Shown piece after piece: positions 41,200 to 50,400 of a DNA stretch of 64,000 nt. The stretch is from Streptomyces megasporus. GTDB taxonomy: Bacteria > Actinomycetota > Actinomycetes > Streptomycetales > Streptomycetaceae. Made by a program: the position numbers and the translations under genes. Position 1 is the first letter of the stretch; each line of letters starts with the position of its first letter. The DNA lies in contig NZ_JODL01000009.1 of NCBI RefSeq assembly GCF_000718985.1, forward strand, positions 87,602 to 151,601. The letters run 5' to 3'. The notes under the pieces were generated by a model. It did no database searches and was not told the DNA's origin. It was given only the letters and a program-made list of their open reading frames with translations.

Positions 41200-41613
41200 A
41201 TGGGGGTGCCGGCCGAAGGACTCAAGGGCGAACTCGAGGCTCTCAAGGACTTCAAGAAGCGGGTCGACGACATCCTCACCCGACTGGAGAAGTCCAAGGC
41301 CGCCCCGTCCAACATCAAGCGTCAAGAGGTCAACCGGGCCTCCTTCGGAGGACAGTTCGCCGAGGCCGACGGCCTCTACCTGCAGTACAACCGGGTGCAC
41401 GCCCAACTGACCGCCCTCTCGAAGGTGTTCGGCGCCCAGATCGAGGCCATGAACATCGCCGTCCACGGCGCGGACGTCGGTTTCGGCAATCTGGAGGACG
41501 ACCTGAAGCGGCGCTTCTGGAACCTCCAGGGCCAGGCGTACGAGTTCCAGCAGGAACAGCGGCAGACCGAGAAACCGAAGCAGCCGGCCAAGGACACCGA
41601 GGTCACCTACTGA
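41200..41613 (+). CDS. WXG100-like protein with FGG in place of WxG
   Basis: Protein of 137 residues made of two long helices. The turn has RASFGGQFAEAD, where F-G-G stands at the WxG position, and the second helix is LYLQYNRVHAQLTALSKVFGAQIEAMN. The C-terminal tail is charged and disordered. ATG 41200 follows GGTGGAGGGGG; the longer upstream frame lacks any ribosome-binding site. It heads a set of five genes ending with the WXG100 pair. I infer an ESX substrate or chaperone. Confidence 0.75.
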   Translation: MGVPAEGLKGELEALKDFKKRVDDILTRLEKSKAAPSNIKRQEVNRASFGGQFAEADGLYLQYNRVHAQLTALSKVFGAQIEAMNIAVHGADVGFGNLEDDLKRRFWNLQGQAYEFQQEQRQTEKPKQPAKDTEVTY

Positions 41614-41632
41614 CGGGGGGAGGTGGAACGCC

Positions 41633-43285
41633 ATGAGCGACGACCAGCAGGAACTGCCGGAGGATCCGATTGTCGATCCTCAACTGATCTTCACGGACCT
41701 GAGGCGGAAGGGGATGTTCCTCCCGTTCGGCCTCGGGGAGTCCCTGCGCACCGGCGTCATGGGCTCCACGAACTTCGAGGACAAGGACCTCGAGGAGATG
41801 CTCGCGCTGGTCGAGAACGCCAACCCCGACGACCTGGTGACCTCCGGCGACGACATCTGGGACGCCGCCAGGGAGATCAAGGAGATCGGCGACGAACTCG
41901 GCAAGCGCATCGACAAGGTCGACTGGGAAGGCGAGTTCGGCGACAGCTTCCGCGAGTGGGGGCGTGAACTCAGCAAGAACACCCTCGTCCTGGCCGACTT
42001 CGCCAAGCAGGCGGGGTACCAACTGAAAGCGGCCGGCGTCGGCCTCCGCAACGTCAAGGAGGCCATGCCCGACGTCGACGCCGCCACCGCCGCCGCTCCG
42101 CGGCTGGACGCCATCCCGGCCGACGAGCGGGTCGAGACCAACGAGAAGTACAAGCTGGCGAAGCAGAAGGAGGAGCACCGCCAGGAGGCCATCAACCAGA
42201 TGAACCGCCTGGCCTCCTACTACAAGGTCTCGCACGAGAACATGCAGGGCCTGGAGGAACCGAGATTCGGGCCGATGCCGAACATCGGCATGCCGCCGGC
42301 ACCGATCAAGGACACCGAACCTCCGTCCTATCCCTCGAAGAGGCCCTCCGACACGGCCGAAAGGCACGTGACGGTGGAGCCGCTGCCGCAGAGTGTGGAC
42401 CGAGAGGGGAGAGTGGACGGTTCGCAGCCCGAGGTCGTCCGGAACGCTCCAATCGTCCCCGACGGCAGGATCGGGCCCGAGCGGGACGTGCGGACCGACC
42501 TCAACAGCGTCGCTCCTCCTCTGGCACCGTCCGCCGACTCCGCGCCGCGCGCCCAGCTCCCCACGCAGAGCGGTCCCGGCCCCACCGCCCCCGCCCCGGT
42601 GGCGGGCCCTGTGCCGACCTACAACGGGATGGGGAAAAACCGGGTGGGCGCGCCTCCCAGGGCCACGGCGCCGGGGCCGATGGCGCGCGAGGGCGGTGTG
42701 GGACGTCCCGGCGGCGCATCCGCCGTTCCTCCGGCGAACGGGGCGAACAACGGGATGGCCCGTCCCGTCACGGGCGGCCCCGGAGCCGGTCCCGTCGGCA
42801 AGGCTCCCTCCGCGACGGCGCCCCCCGTCGGTCAGGGCAACGGCATCATCGGCGGCACCCCGCAGCAGAGCGCGACCACCAACAGCCCGCGCATTCCGCG
42901 GGGGACGGTGATCGGGGCGGAGCACGGCGCGATGGCCCGTCCGCCCGTGGGCGCCACGGGTGCGGGTGCGGGCGCGATCGGCACCGGAACCGGCACAGGC
43001 GGCGCCTCCTCCGGTCGGAGGTTGGCGTCGACGCCCGGTGGCGTGGTCGGTGCGCCCGGGAGCACTCCCGCGGTGGGAGCGGCGTCCCGCCCGTTCACAC
43101 CCGGCGGCACCGGGTTGACGAAGGGCGCCGCCGGCGGCAACCAGGCCGGCATGGTGCCCCGCCCGGGAACCGCGAACCCCCGGGAGCAGTCCCGGGAGGA
43201 GTCCCGTCGGCCGGACTACCTGACCGAGGACGAAGAGACATGGGCGACGGGGCGGAACGGCATCGCTCCTCCCGTCGTCGACTGA
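41633..43285 (+). CDS. large WXG-type ESX protein with Pro/Gly-rich tail
   Basis: Protein of 550 residues. The N-terminal 200 residues are helical, with W98-E-G100 in VDWEGEFGDSFREWG, resembling a PPE/WXG-type secreted protein. From about 215 to 520 it is low-complexity, rich in P, G, A and T, with RPGGAS- and GTGTGTGG-like runs. The last 30 residues regain charge (RRPDYLTEDEETW) and look like a conserved tail. No signal peptide. The ATG lies 19 bases after the preceding stop. I infer an ESX substrate with a surface-exposed or wall-spanning tail. Confidence 0.75.
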   Translation: MSDDQQELPEDPIVDPQLIFTDLRRKGMFLPFGLGESLRTGVMGSTNFEDKDLEEMLALVENANPDDLVTSGDDIWDAAREIKEIGDELGKRIDKVDWEGEFGDSFREWGRELSKNTLVLADFAKQAGYQLKAAGVGLRNVKEAMPDVDAATAAAPRLDAIPADERVETNEKYKLAKQKEEHRQEAINQMNRLASYYKVSHENMQGLEEPRFGPMPNIGMPPAPIKDTEPPSYPSKRPSDTAERHVTVEPLPQSVDREGRVDGSQPEVVRNAPIVPDGRIGPERDVRTDLNSVAPPLAPSADSAPRAQLPTQSGPGPTAPAPVAGPVPTYNGMGKNRVGAPPRATAPGPMAREGGVGRPGGASAVPPANGANNGMARPVTGGPGAGPVGKAPSATAPPVGQGNGIIGGTPQQSATTNSPRIPRGTVIGAEHGAMARPPVGATGAGAGAIGTGTGTGGASSGRRLASTPGGVVGAPGSTPAVGAASRPFTPGGTGLTKGAAGGNQAGMVPRPGTANPREQSREESRRPDYLTEDEETWATGRNGIAPPVVD

Positions 43286-43304
43286 CCCCCACGAGAGAGC
43301 GGCG

Positions 43305-44552
43305 ATGACGGCAGGACACAACCACGGCCCGAGCGGAATGCCGCCGCGGCGTACGACGCGACGGCGTCTGCTCGCGGTGCTGGCGGCAGCCGGCGCATGG
43401 ACCACGTGCCTGGTGGGGCCGGCACCCATGGCCCACGCGGACGATGTGCGTTCGCAGCAGTGGTACCTGGACGCCATGCAGGCCGAGGAGATGTGGAAGG
43501 TCAGCACGGGAGAGGGCATCAAGGTCGCGGTGGTCGACACCGGTGTCGATCCCACTACCGATTCCCTGCGAGGACAGGTCCTGCCGGGTGTGGACGCCAC
43601 TGATGCCCCCGGAGAAGCGACCGACGACTACACGGGACACGGCACCACGGTTGCCGAGTACATCGTGGGCACGGGGGAGAACGGCGGGATCAGGGGACTG
43701 GCGCCCGGAGCGAAGGTGATCCCGATTCGTGCCACCCTCGAAGGGTTGGAAGGGGCGGAGAAGGCGGCTCCCGCGAGCAAGGCCGTTCGGGCGGCGGCGG
43801 ACAGCGATGCGCAGATCATCAATCTGTCGTTCGGTGACCCGAACCCCTCGGCGGACATGCAGGAGGCGATCGAGTACGCGATCGCCAAGGGGAAGCTCGT
43901 CTTTGCCGGTACGGGGAACGACGGGGACAAGGACAACCTGGCCAACTACCCGGCGTCGTTCCCGGGGGTCGTCGGAGTCGGCGCGACCGACAAGCACGGG
44001 AAAGTCGCGGAGTTTTCACAACACGGAAACAGCACCGACCTCGCCGCTCCCGGTGTCGATGTTCCCACGTGGTGCGACGAGAGGCTGCAGTCGTACTGCA
44101 CGGAAAGCAACGGGACGAGTATGGCGACCGCCATCGCCTCCGCGTCCGCGGCGCTGATCTGGGCCAAGAACCCCGACTGGACGGCCAACCAGGTCCTCCG
44201 CGTCCTGATCGACACCGCCGGGCGCAAGAGCAAGAACGACGTGGCCAGCGAGTACATCGGATACGGTGCGGTCCGGCCCCGCATCCACCTCCTCGAGGGC
44301 GAGGGCGACCCGGGCGCCCCCGACAAGAACCCGATCGAGGCCACGGAACCGACCCCGTCGTCGTCGACGTCCTCCCCCACGGGCGAGAGCGATGCGAAAA
44401 ACGATGACGGGGCGGCGGAAGACCAGGTAGAAAAAGCGAGTTCCGAGTCCGAGAGCAACAGCGACTTGTGGATCTACCTGGGAGCGGGTGCCGCAGCGGC
44501 CGTCGTGGCGGCCGGCGCATTCGTTCTCGTGCGGAGGACACGCCGCACCTAG
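43305..44552 (+). CDS. mycP: mycosin 2, membrane-anchored subtilisin-like protease
   Basis: Second S8 protease of the locus, 415 residues. Signal peptide LLAVLAAAGAWTTCLVGPAPMAHA is followed by D78 (VVDTGVDP), H112 (GHGTTVAE) and S272 (GTSMATAI). A Ser/Glu/Asp-rich spacer and a C-terminal membrane segment (LWIYLGAGAAAAVVAAGAFVLV) end it. It sits between the large WXG protein and the WXG100 pair, so it may be dedicated to these substrates. Codon use is less GC-biased than in eccB or eccD. Confidence 0.93.
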   Translation: MTAGHNHGPSGMPPRRTTRRRLLAVLAAAGAWTTCLVGPAPMAHADDVRSQQWYLDAMQAEEMWKVSTGEGIKVAVVDTGVDPTTDSLRGQVLPGVDATDAPGEATDDYTGHGTTVAEYIVGTGENGGIRGLAPGAKVIPIRATLEGLEGAEKAAPASKAVRAAADSDAQIINLSFGDPNPSADMQEAIEYAIAKGKLVFAGTGNDGDKDNLANYPASFPGVVGVGATDKHGKVAEFSQHGNSTDLAAPGVDVPTWCDERLQSYCTESNGTSMATAIASASAALIWAKNPDWTANQVLRVLIDTAGRKSKNDVASEYIGYGAVRPRIHLLEGEGDPGAPDKNPIEATEPTPSSSTSSPTGESDAKNDDGAAEDQVEKASSESESNSDLWIYLGAGAAAAVVAAGAFVLVRRTRRT

Positions 44553-44624
44553 CGGGTGCCGCCCACGGCGCGCCCACGACAGCCAATTCGCGAGCACCAG
44601 TAATCCACATTCAAGGAGGGCAAG

Positions 44625-44987
44625 ATGTCCGGAGGCGGCGGTGGCTTCCAGTCAAGCGATGCCGATCTCAAGGATCTGATCGGCGACGTTCAGGAGATGC
44701 AGGCGAAGCTGAAGAGCAAGATCGCCAACCTGAACGCGGTGGTCGACACGATCCAGGCGGCCTGGAAGGGCGACGCGGCCAGTTCCTACGACCGGCTTCA
44801 GCGTCAGACGAACGAGTACGCGCAGAAGCTGGACGGCCAGCTCCAGATGATGGAAGAAGCTCTCCAGGCGAGCAAGGACGGCTTCAGCGCCAACGAGGTC
44901 GAGCAGATGGAGAGCTTCAACACCCTCGCCAAGGCGAGCCCGATCAGCGACTTCACCGGCGTGGGCATCACCCCGACCGTCAAGTAG
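44625..44987 (+). CDS. WXG100 family ESX protein, larger partner
   Basis: Protein of 120 residues, two-helix hairpin with W47-K-G49 in the turn (AAWKGDAASSYDRLQ). The N-terminus is Gly-rich, and the C-terminus continues 20 residues beyond the second helix. A strong AAGGAGGG precedes the ATG. The next gene encodes a 95-residue WXG100 protein, and the two should form the ESX heterodimer that is the hallmark substrate of the system. Confidence 0.93.
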   Translation: MSGGGGGFQSSDADLKDLIGDVQEMQAKLKSKIANLNAVVDTIQAAWKGDAASSYDRLQRQTNEYAQKLDGQLQMMEEALQASKDGFSANEVEQMESFNTLAKASPISDFTGVGITPTVK

Positions 44988-45017
44988 CGAGCAGAGAGAA
45001 GGAAGGGAGGGGCAGAG

Positions 45018-45305
45018 ATGACCATCAAGATCACTTACGGCACCGTTGCCGCTGCCGCAGAAGACATCCGCAGCGCGGCGAAGGACCTCAAGAGCCAGCT
45101 CGAGGCACTGAACGCGCGCGTCAACAGCGTGGTTCAGACCTGGGATGGCGAGGCCAGGGACGCCTACCGCAGCAAGCACCAGGGCTGGGACACCAACGTG
45201 CAGGGCCTGAGCGACACGCTCAACGCCATCGCCAGGGCTCTCGACGGCGCGACTGCCGGGTACCAGCAGACGGACCGCAAGGCGGCGCAGCAGTTCCAGT
45301 TCTGA
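45018..45305 (+). CDS. WXG100 family ESX protein, smaller partner
   Basis: Classic WXG100 protein of 95 residues. W42-D-G44 lies in the turn (QTWDGEARDAYRSK), and the C-terminal tail holds Y82-QQT-D86, a match to the YxxxD/E export signal recognised by EccC. GGAAGGGAGGGG precedes the ATG. The gene is followed by a strong terminator. Probably secreted as a dimer with the preceding protein. Confidence 0.95.
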   Translation: MTIKITYGTVAAAAEDIRSAAKDLKSQLEALNARVNSVVQTWDGEARDAYRSKHQGWDTNVQGLSDTLNAIARALDGATAGYQQTDRKAAQQFQF

Positions 45306-45343
45306 GAACCCCTCCCACGGGGGCCTCGTCCATCACTGCTTCA

Positions 45344-45379
45344 GGCGGGCGTCCGACGTTCACACGTCGGGCGCCCGCC
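45344..45379. terminator. terminator after the WXG100 pair, shared with the convergent DUF397 gene
   Basis: Sixteen-base stem (GGCGGGCGTCCGACGT and complement with one G-U pair) and loop TCAC. Confidence 0.8.
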
Positions 45380-45407
45380 TGCCGTTCGTCCCGCGCCGGA
45401 CCGCGGG

Positions 45408-45641
45408 TCAGGGCTTGAGGTCGAACTCGCCGTCACGCACCCCGAGGACGAAAGCCCGCCACTCCGCGGCGGTGTACCGCAGGACGGTGTCGGGGTCCTT
45501 GGAGTTGCGCATGGCCACGGCTCCGCCCGGCAGGTGGGCGATCTCCACCTTCTCGTCCTCCGGACCGCCGGGGGCGCTCTCCCACACGGCGTCGGAGATG
45601 TCCATCGCGTACAGCTCGTCCTTCTCCTGCTGAGTCCCCAT
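45408..45641 (-). CDS. DUF397 domain protein
   Basis: Protein of 77 residues with the DUF397 pattern: VEIAHLPGGAVAMRNSKDPDTVLRYTAAEWRAFVLGVRDGEFD. Start ATG 45641 has AAGGGGAGAA upstream. DUF397 genes in Streptomyces usually follow an XRE-type regulator gene; here none is intact, and the frame stays open upstream all the way into the membrane protein gene. A role as small regulatory partner is typical of the family. Confidence 0.85.
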   Translation of the reverse strand: MGTQQEKDELYAMDISDAVWESAPGGPEDEKVEIAHLPGGAVAMRNSKDPDTVLRYTAAEWRAFVLGVRDGEFDLKP

Positions 45642-46043
45642 CGGCGTTCTCCCCTTCGTGGATGGTGGCGGCAGTGATCCGAAGGTCTCGGTGACTGTCC
45701 GTTCCGTTTCCGGATTTCTCAAAGTAACAGCCGGTCGCGGCCTCCGGCGGCCGATGCGTGATGCCCATCCCTCCGGCCGGCGGGGACGATCGGAGCCGAC
45801 CGCACACGCGTTCCACCTGTTCCGACCCGTGCTCTCGTGTTCGGAGCAACCGGGTGCCGAACCAACGGCAGAACCGGGGCGAGGAGAGAGGGCGCGAGGG
45901 CAGTTCGATGGAGTTCGCCACCTCGGACAGCCTGTGCACGTACCAGGGCAGATCCTGTACCGAGGGGTGGTGAGACCGAGATGAGAAGCTGTGACACAGC
46001 CGGCAGAGGACAGTGGACGTCTTCGCTTGAGGAGGACAGGAGT
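45642..46043 (-). other. degenerate stretch, reading frame open but not coding-like
   Basis: About 400 bases between the membrane protein and the DUF397 gene. The minus-strand frame has no stop and joins the two, but the translation is Arg/Pro/Cys-rich and unlike a protein. In another minus frame a short stretch (LPWYVHRLSEVANSIELPSR, about 45893-45952) has high third-position GC and looks coding. This suggests an indel or the remains of a lost gene. Confidence 0.45.
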
Positions 46044-46694
46044 GAACGGATTGAAGGTCCGTGTCCGCCATGTGGTGCGTCGGGGAATGCCCCAGTTCCA
46101 ATCCAGCATCGAGTCCCAGTCGCCCTCGAGGAGGCTGACCAACATGAAGATCACGTTCAGGAGGATCCAGAAGGGAGAGAGCGGAAAGAACACCAGCCAG
46201 GCGGTCCACGTACCGCGATATCCGGTGACCGCCTCGCCGGACTCCGGCAACTCGATCGTCCATGCTCGGCGCACTCCGAGCGGTGACCGTCCTCTGACCA
46301 GGCGGCCCAGCGTGTTCCCCTGGGAGTCCGTCACCGAGTACGTCGCGGTACCGCGCGAGGTGGTGGGGTCGGCGCGGACGACGCACCACGTGCGCATGGG
46401 GTCGTCCACCGACCGCACCGTGAAAACCAACGGCCTGTGACGGGTGACGTCGAGGCGAGCCCGGGAATCCTGTTTCCTGCCGGCCCTGAAGGGATCGACC
46501 TTGCGCGAAGGGGTCCCCTGGAGGAGATCCGTCTGGACGGTCTTGGAAGGTTCGCCGTACGTGATCCACGCTCTGGTGGCCGGGGTCTTCCCTCTCCGAT
46601 GCTCGCGAACGGCCTTCCACGCACCTCCCGGGAGCGGGGGAGTGGCTCGGGAGACTTCGATGTCGCTGGGTACGAAGAGTTCAGCGGTGAGCAC
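46044..46694 (-). CDS. probable membrane protein, C-terminus uncertain
   Basis: At least 217 residues. The N-terminal part is a soluble beta-rich domain (VFTVRSVDDPMRTWCVVRADPTTSRGTATYSVTDSQGN), then RAWTIELPESGEAVTGYRGTW, then a hydrophobic pair (AWLVFFPLSPFWILLNVIFMLVSLL) and a Trp-rich segment (WDSMLDWNWGIPRRTTWRTRTFNPF). The start is GTG 46694 after GGGAGGG. I give 46044 as the last codon that looks coding; no stop follows in frame, so the true end is unclear and the gene may be frameshifted. I do not recognise the family. Confidence 0.6.
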
Positions 46695-46743
46695 GCGCCT
46701 GCCCTCCCTCTTCCTGTGGGGACGATGTGCCGTACATGTGCGG

Positions 46744-46992
46744 TCAGAGCCGTCCGGCCGCGGGCGTTTCGGTTCCCGTGAACATGTTGTAGGTCCCGAT
46801 GGCGATGCCCGGCGCCACGGAACGTACGAAGAGACCGCTCTCCAACCTCGTGGACTGGAAGCCGGCGTTGTGCATGCCTCGGATCTCGTTCACCCGGTCA
46901 ATGGAGGCGACGGTCCGGCCGTTCACCTTGTACAGCTTCATCGGGACCTTGACGCCCTTGATCGCCACGGTCGGGAAGTCCTCGGCGCTCAC
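46744..46992 (-). CDS. small conserved protein downstream of eccC
   Basis: Protein of 82 residues, beta-rich by composition: FPTVAIKGVKVPMKLYKVNGRTVASIDRVNEIRG and LFVRSVAPGIAIGTYNMFTG. No signal peptide or membrane segment; function unknown. The GTG start overlaps the preceding stop (GTGA) and has AGGAGA six bases upstream, so it is co-translated with the helical protein before it. Confidence 0.7.
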   Translation of the reverse strand: MSAEDFPTVAIKGVKVPMKLYKVNGRTVASIDRVNEIRGMHNAGFQSTRLESGLFVRSVAPGIAIGTYNMFTGTETPAAGRL

Positions 46993-47342
46993 GGGTGTTC
47001 TCCTGCCGGTCGGGGCGAGGGCCGCGACCGGGGTGAGGGACCCGGGCGAGCCTTCTGGAAGGCCTCTCGGGTCGCCTGCTCGGTCGCCGCGTGGTTGTCC
47101 TTGGTGGACTCGAGCATCTCCCCGATCGCGTCGGTACCGTCGTCGATCTTGTCGATGGCGTCGTCCCGGCTGTCGTGGATCTCCTCGCAGGCGTTGTCCA
47201 GCGCCTTGCTGCCCGTGCTCTTCGGGCCGATGGTCCGCAGGGCGTTGAGCGCCTTGCGCATCCCGGTACGGCTGGTGTTCGGCTGCTTCGGCAGACGGTC
47301 GAGTTCCTGTTGCTCGACGTTGAGGCGTCCGCCCATGCTCAC
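46989..47342 (-). CDS. small helical ESX-like protein downstream of eccC
   Basis: Protein of 117 residues, mostly helix and highly charged: RKALNALRTIGPKSTGSKALDNACEEIHDSRDDAIDKIDDGTDAIGEMLEST. It has the size of a WXG100 protein but no WxG motif, and ends in a Pro/Arg-rich tail. It starts at GTG 47342 or ATG 47336. A strong hairpin separates it from eccC, so its expression may depend on readthrough. Function unknown; an ESX accessory or substrate is inferred from position. Confidence 0.65.
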   Translation of the reverse strand: MSMGGRLNVEQQELDRLPKQPNTSRTGMRKALNALRTIGPKSTGSKALDNACEEIHDSRDDAIDKIDDGTDAIGEMLESTKDNHAATEQATREAFQKARPGPSPRSRPSPRPAGEHP

Positions 47343-47370
47343 CCGTGGGTGGTGATCGGTTCCGGAGCGT

Positions 47371-47410
47371 CCGGCGGGGCGGGCACGACCGGCCGTGCCC
47401 GCCCCGCCGG
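47371..47410 (-). terminator. eccC terminator
   Basis: Seventeen-base perfect stem (CCGGCGGGGCGGGCACG and complement) with a six-base loop, directly after the eccC stop on the minus strand. Confidence 0.8.
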
Positions 47411-47414
47411 GGCG

Positions 47415-50400
47415 TCAGCGCGCGGGCAGCCAGCCCACCTGGACCAGCGGGTTGCCCCGCCTGCGGGAGACGAAGTAGCCGCGCCCCGGAGGCATCGGAC
47501 GGGCCCGGACGTTGCCGAGGATCTCGCCCTCGCCGGGGTCGCCGGAGAGGACCACGCCCTGGGCGCCGAGCTCCTTGATGCGCTGCATGAAGGGCTCGTA
47601 GGAGGCGCGGGAGGCGCCGGCGGAGTTGCGGGCGATGATGAAGCAGACGCCGATGTCCCGGGCGAAGGGCAGGTGCTCGGTGAGCGCGGCGAGCGGGTTG
47701 CCGCTGGAGGTGGAGACCAGCTCGTAGTCGTCGATGACGATGAACATCTTCGGGCCGGCCCACCAGCTCCGGTCGCGCAACTGCTGCGGCGTGACGTCCT
47801 CCGGCGGGGTGCGCTTCTCCATCAGGTCCTTCATCGCCGCCATGTGCGTGTCCATGGCGTTGGACATGGCGGCGTAGACGATCAGGTGCGACTCCGGGAT
47901 GTTGCTCAGCAGGGAGCGTCGGTAGTCGGCGACGACGATGCGCGCCTCGTCGGGCGTGTAGCGCTCGCAGATCTGCTTGGCCAGCAGACGCAGCAGCGCG
48001 GTCTTGCCGGACTCGCTCTCACCGAAGACCAGGAAGAAGGGATCGGTCTCGAAGTCGACGAAGACGGGCTGCAGGGTGTTCTCGTCGATGCCGAAGGCGA
48101 CGCCGTGCCGTGGGTGGTCGTTGCCCTTCGGCAACCGGTCGGCGGACAGCTCGCGGGGGAGCAGCCGGACCGGCGGGGCCGTCGGACCCCGCCAGGCCTG
48201 GGCCACCACCTGGTTCAGCGCGGCGGTGGCGTCGGACAGCTCCTCGTCGGAGGAGACGCCGTCGATGCGGGGGACCGCGGCCATGAAGTGGAGCTTCTCC
48301 GGAGTCTGACCGCGGCCGGGGACGCCCGTCGGGACGTTCGCGGCGACCTTGCGGTCGAACTCCGAGTCCATGGGGTCGCCCAACCGCAGTTCGAGCCGGT
48401 TCATCAACTGGTCCTTGAGCGCCGGGCGCACCTCCATGGTGCGGGAGGCGCTGAGGACGACGTGGACGCCGTAACCGAGGCCGCGCGACGCGATGTCGAT
48501 GACGACCTCCTCCAGCATGTCGTACTCCTGGCGGAAGCCGCCCCAGCCGTCGATGACCAGGAAGACGTCGCCCCACGGTTGGTCGGTGATCTCCCCGCGC
48601 GCCCGGCGGCGCCGGTAGGTGGCGATGGAGTCGATGCCGTTGGTCCGGAAGTACTCCTCGCGCTGGACGAGGATCCCGGCGACCTCCGCCACGGTCCGCC
48701 GGACCCGCTCCGGGTCGAGGCGGGAGGCGACGCCGCCCACGTGCGGCAGGTCCTTCAGGGCGGACAGGCCGCCACCGCCGAAGTCCAGCCCGTAGAACTG
48801 GACCTCCTGCGGGGTGTGGGTGAGGGCGAAGGACGTTACCAGGGTGCGCAGCAGGGTCGACTTGCCGGACTGCGGGCCACCGAGGACCAGCATGTGGCCC
48901 GCGGCGCCGGAGAAGTCGCGCAGCAGCGTCTCGCGCCGCTGCTCGTACGGCTTGTCCACCAGCCCCAGGGGCACCATCAGCCGGCCGGCGTGCGGGTAGT
49001 CGGGCTGGGTCAGTCCGCGGCCCTCGACGACCGTCAGGCCGGGCAGCAGTTCGTCCAGCGGCGGTGCCTGGTCCAGCGGCGGCAGCCAGACCTGGTGGGC
49101 CGCGGGGCCCTGGTTCTCCAGGCGGCGCACGATGACGTCCAGGACGGTGTCCGCCAGTGCGTCGTCGTCGGCCGGCGCGGCGGGCGTCGGGGCCGCCGGG
49201 ACGGGCTCGGTCCGCCGGACCGGAATCGGCACCGGCGCGGCCGTGAAGAGCACGGGGCGGCGGTCGGCGGGGAGCGGACCGGTGGGGGCGTCCTCGCCGG
49301 GGGAGTTCGCGCGGTAGGTGCCCGACACGTAGGCGGCCTTGAAACGGACCATCTCGTCGGTGCCGAACTTCAGGTAGCCGGAACCGGGCACCGACGGCAG
49401 GTGGTACGCGTCCGGCACGCCCAGCGCGGCACGGGACTCGGCGGCCGAGAAGGTGCGCAGGCCGATCCGGTACGACAGATACGTCTCCAGACCCCGCAGC
49501 CGGCCCTCCTCCAGGCGCTGCGAGGCCAGCAGCAGGTGCACGCCCAGCGAACGGCCGATGCGGCCGATCTGGATGAACATGTCGATGAAGTCGGGCTTGG
49601 CCGTCAGCAGCTCGCTGAACTCGTCGATGACCAGGACCAGCGAGGGGAGCGGCACCAGGGGGGCGCCCGCCGCGCGCGCACGCTCGTAGTCGTGGATGTT
49701 GGCGTAGTTGCCCGCGTCGCGCAGCAACTCCTGGCGGCGGTTGAGCTCGCCGCGGATCGAGTCGCCCATGCGGTCGACGAGGGAGAGGTCGTCGGCCAGG
49801 TTGGTGATGACGGCCGCCACGTGCGGCATCTGCGCCATCCCGGCGAAGGTCGCGCCACCCTTGAAGTCCGCCAGGACGAAGTTCAGCGTCTCCGAGGAGT
49901 GGGTGACCGCCAGTCCCAGGACCAGGGTGCGCAGCAGTTCCGACTTTCCGGAACCGGTCGCGCCGACGCACAGGCCGTGCGGGCCCATGCCGTCCTGCGC
50001 CGCCTCCTTCAGGTCCAGCATGACCGGCTGGCCGTCCTCGCCCACGCCGATGGGGACGCGCAGCCGCTCGGCCGTCGACCGCGGCCGCCAGGTGCGCCGC
50101 ACGTCGACGGAGGCGGCGTCGCCCAGGTTCAGCAGGTCGGTGAACTCCAGGTTCGCCAGCAGCGGTTCGTCGTCCCCGCCGCCCGTGCCCATGCGCAGCG
50201 GGGCGAGCTGCCGGGCCAACGCCTCGGCCGCCTCGAGGGAGAGGGAGTCGGGCCGGCCCTCGTACACCGCGCCGTGCCCCGACTCCAGCCGCAGCCGGTC
50301 GGGTCGCACGACGACCGACAGGCCGCCGCGCGGGCTGTCCATCTCGCCGGGCACGACCTCGACGACCGTGACGCCCTGCAGGCCCTCGGGGGACGCCAGC

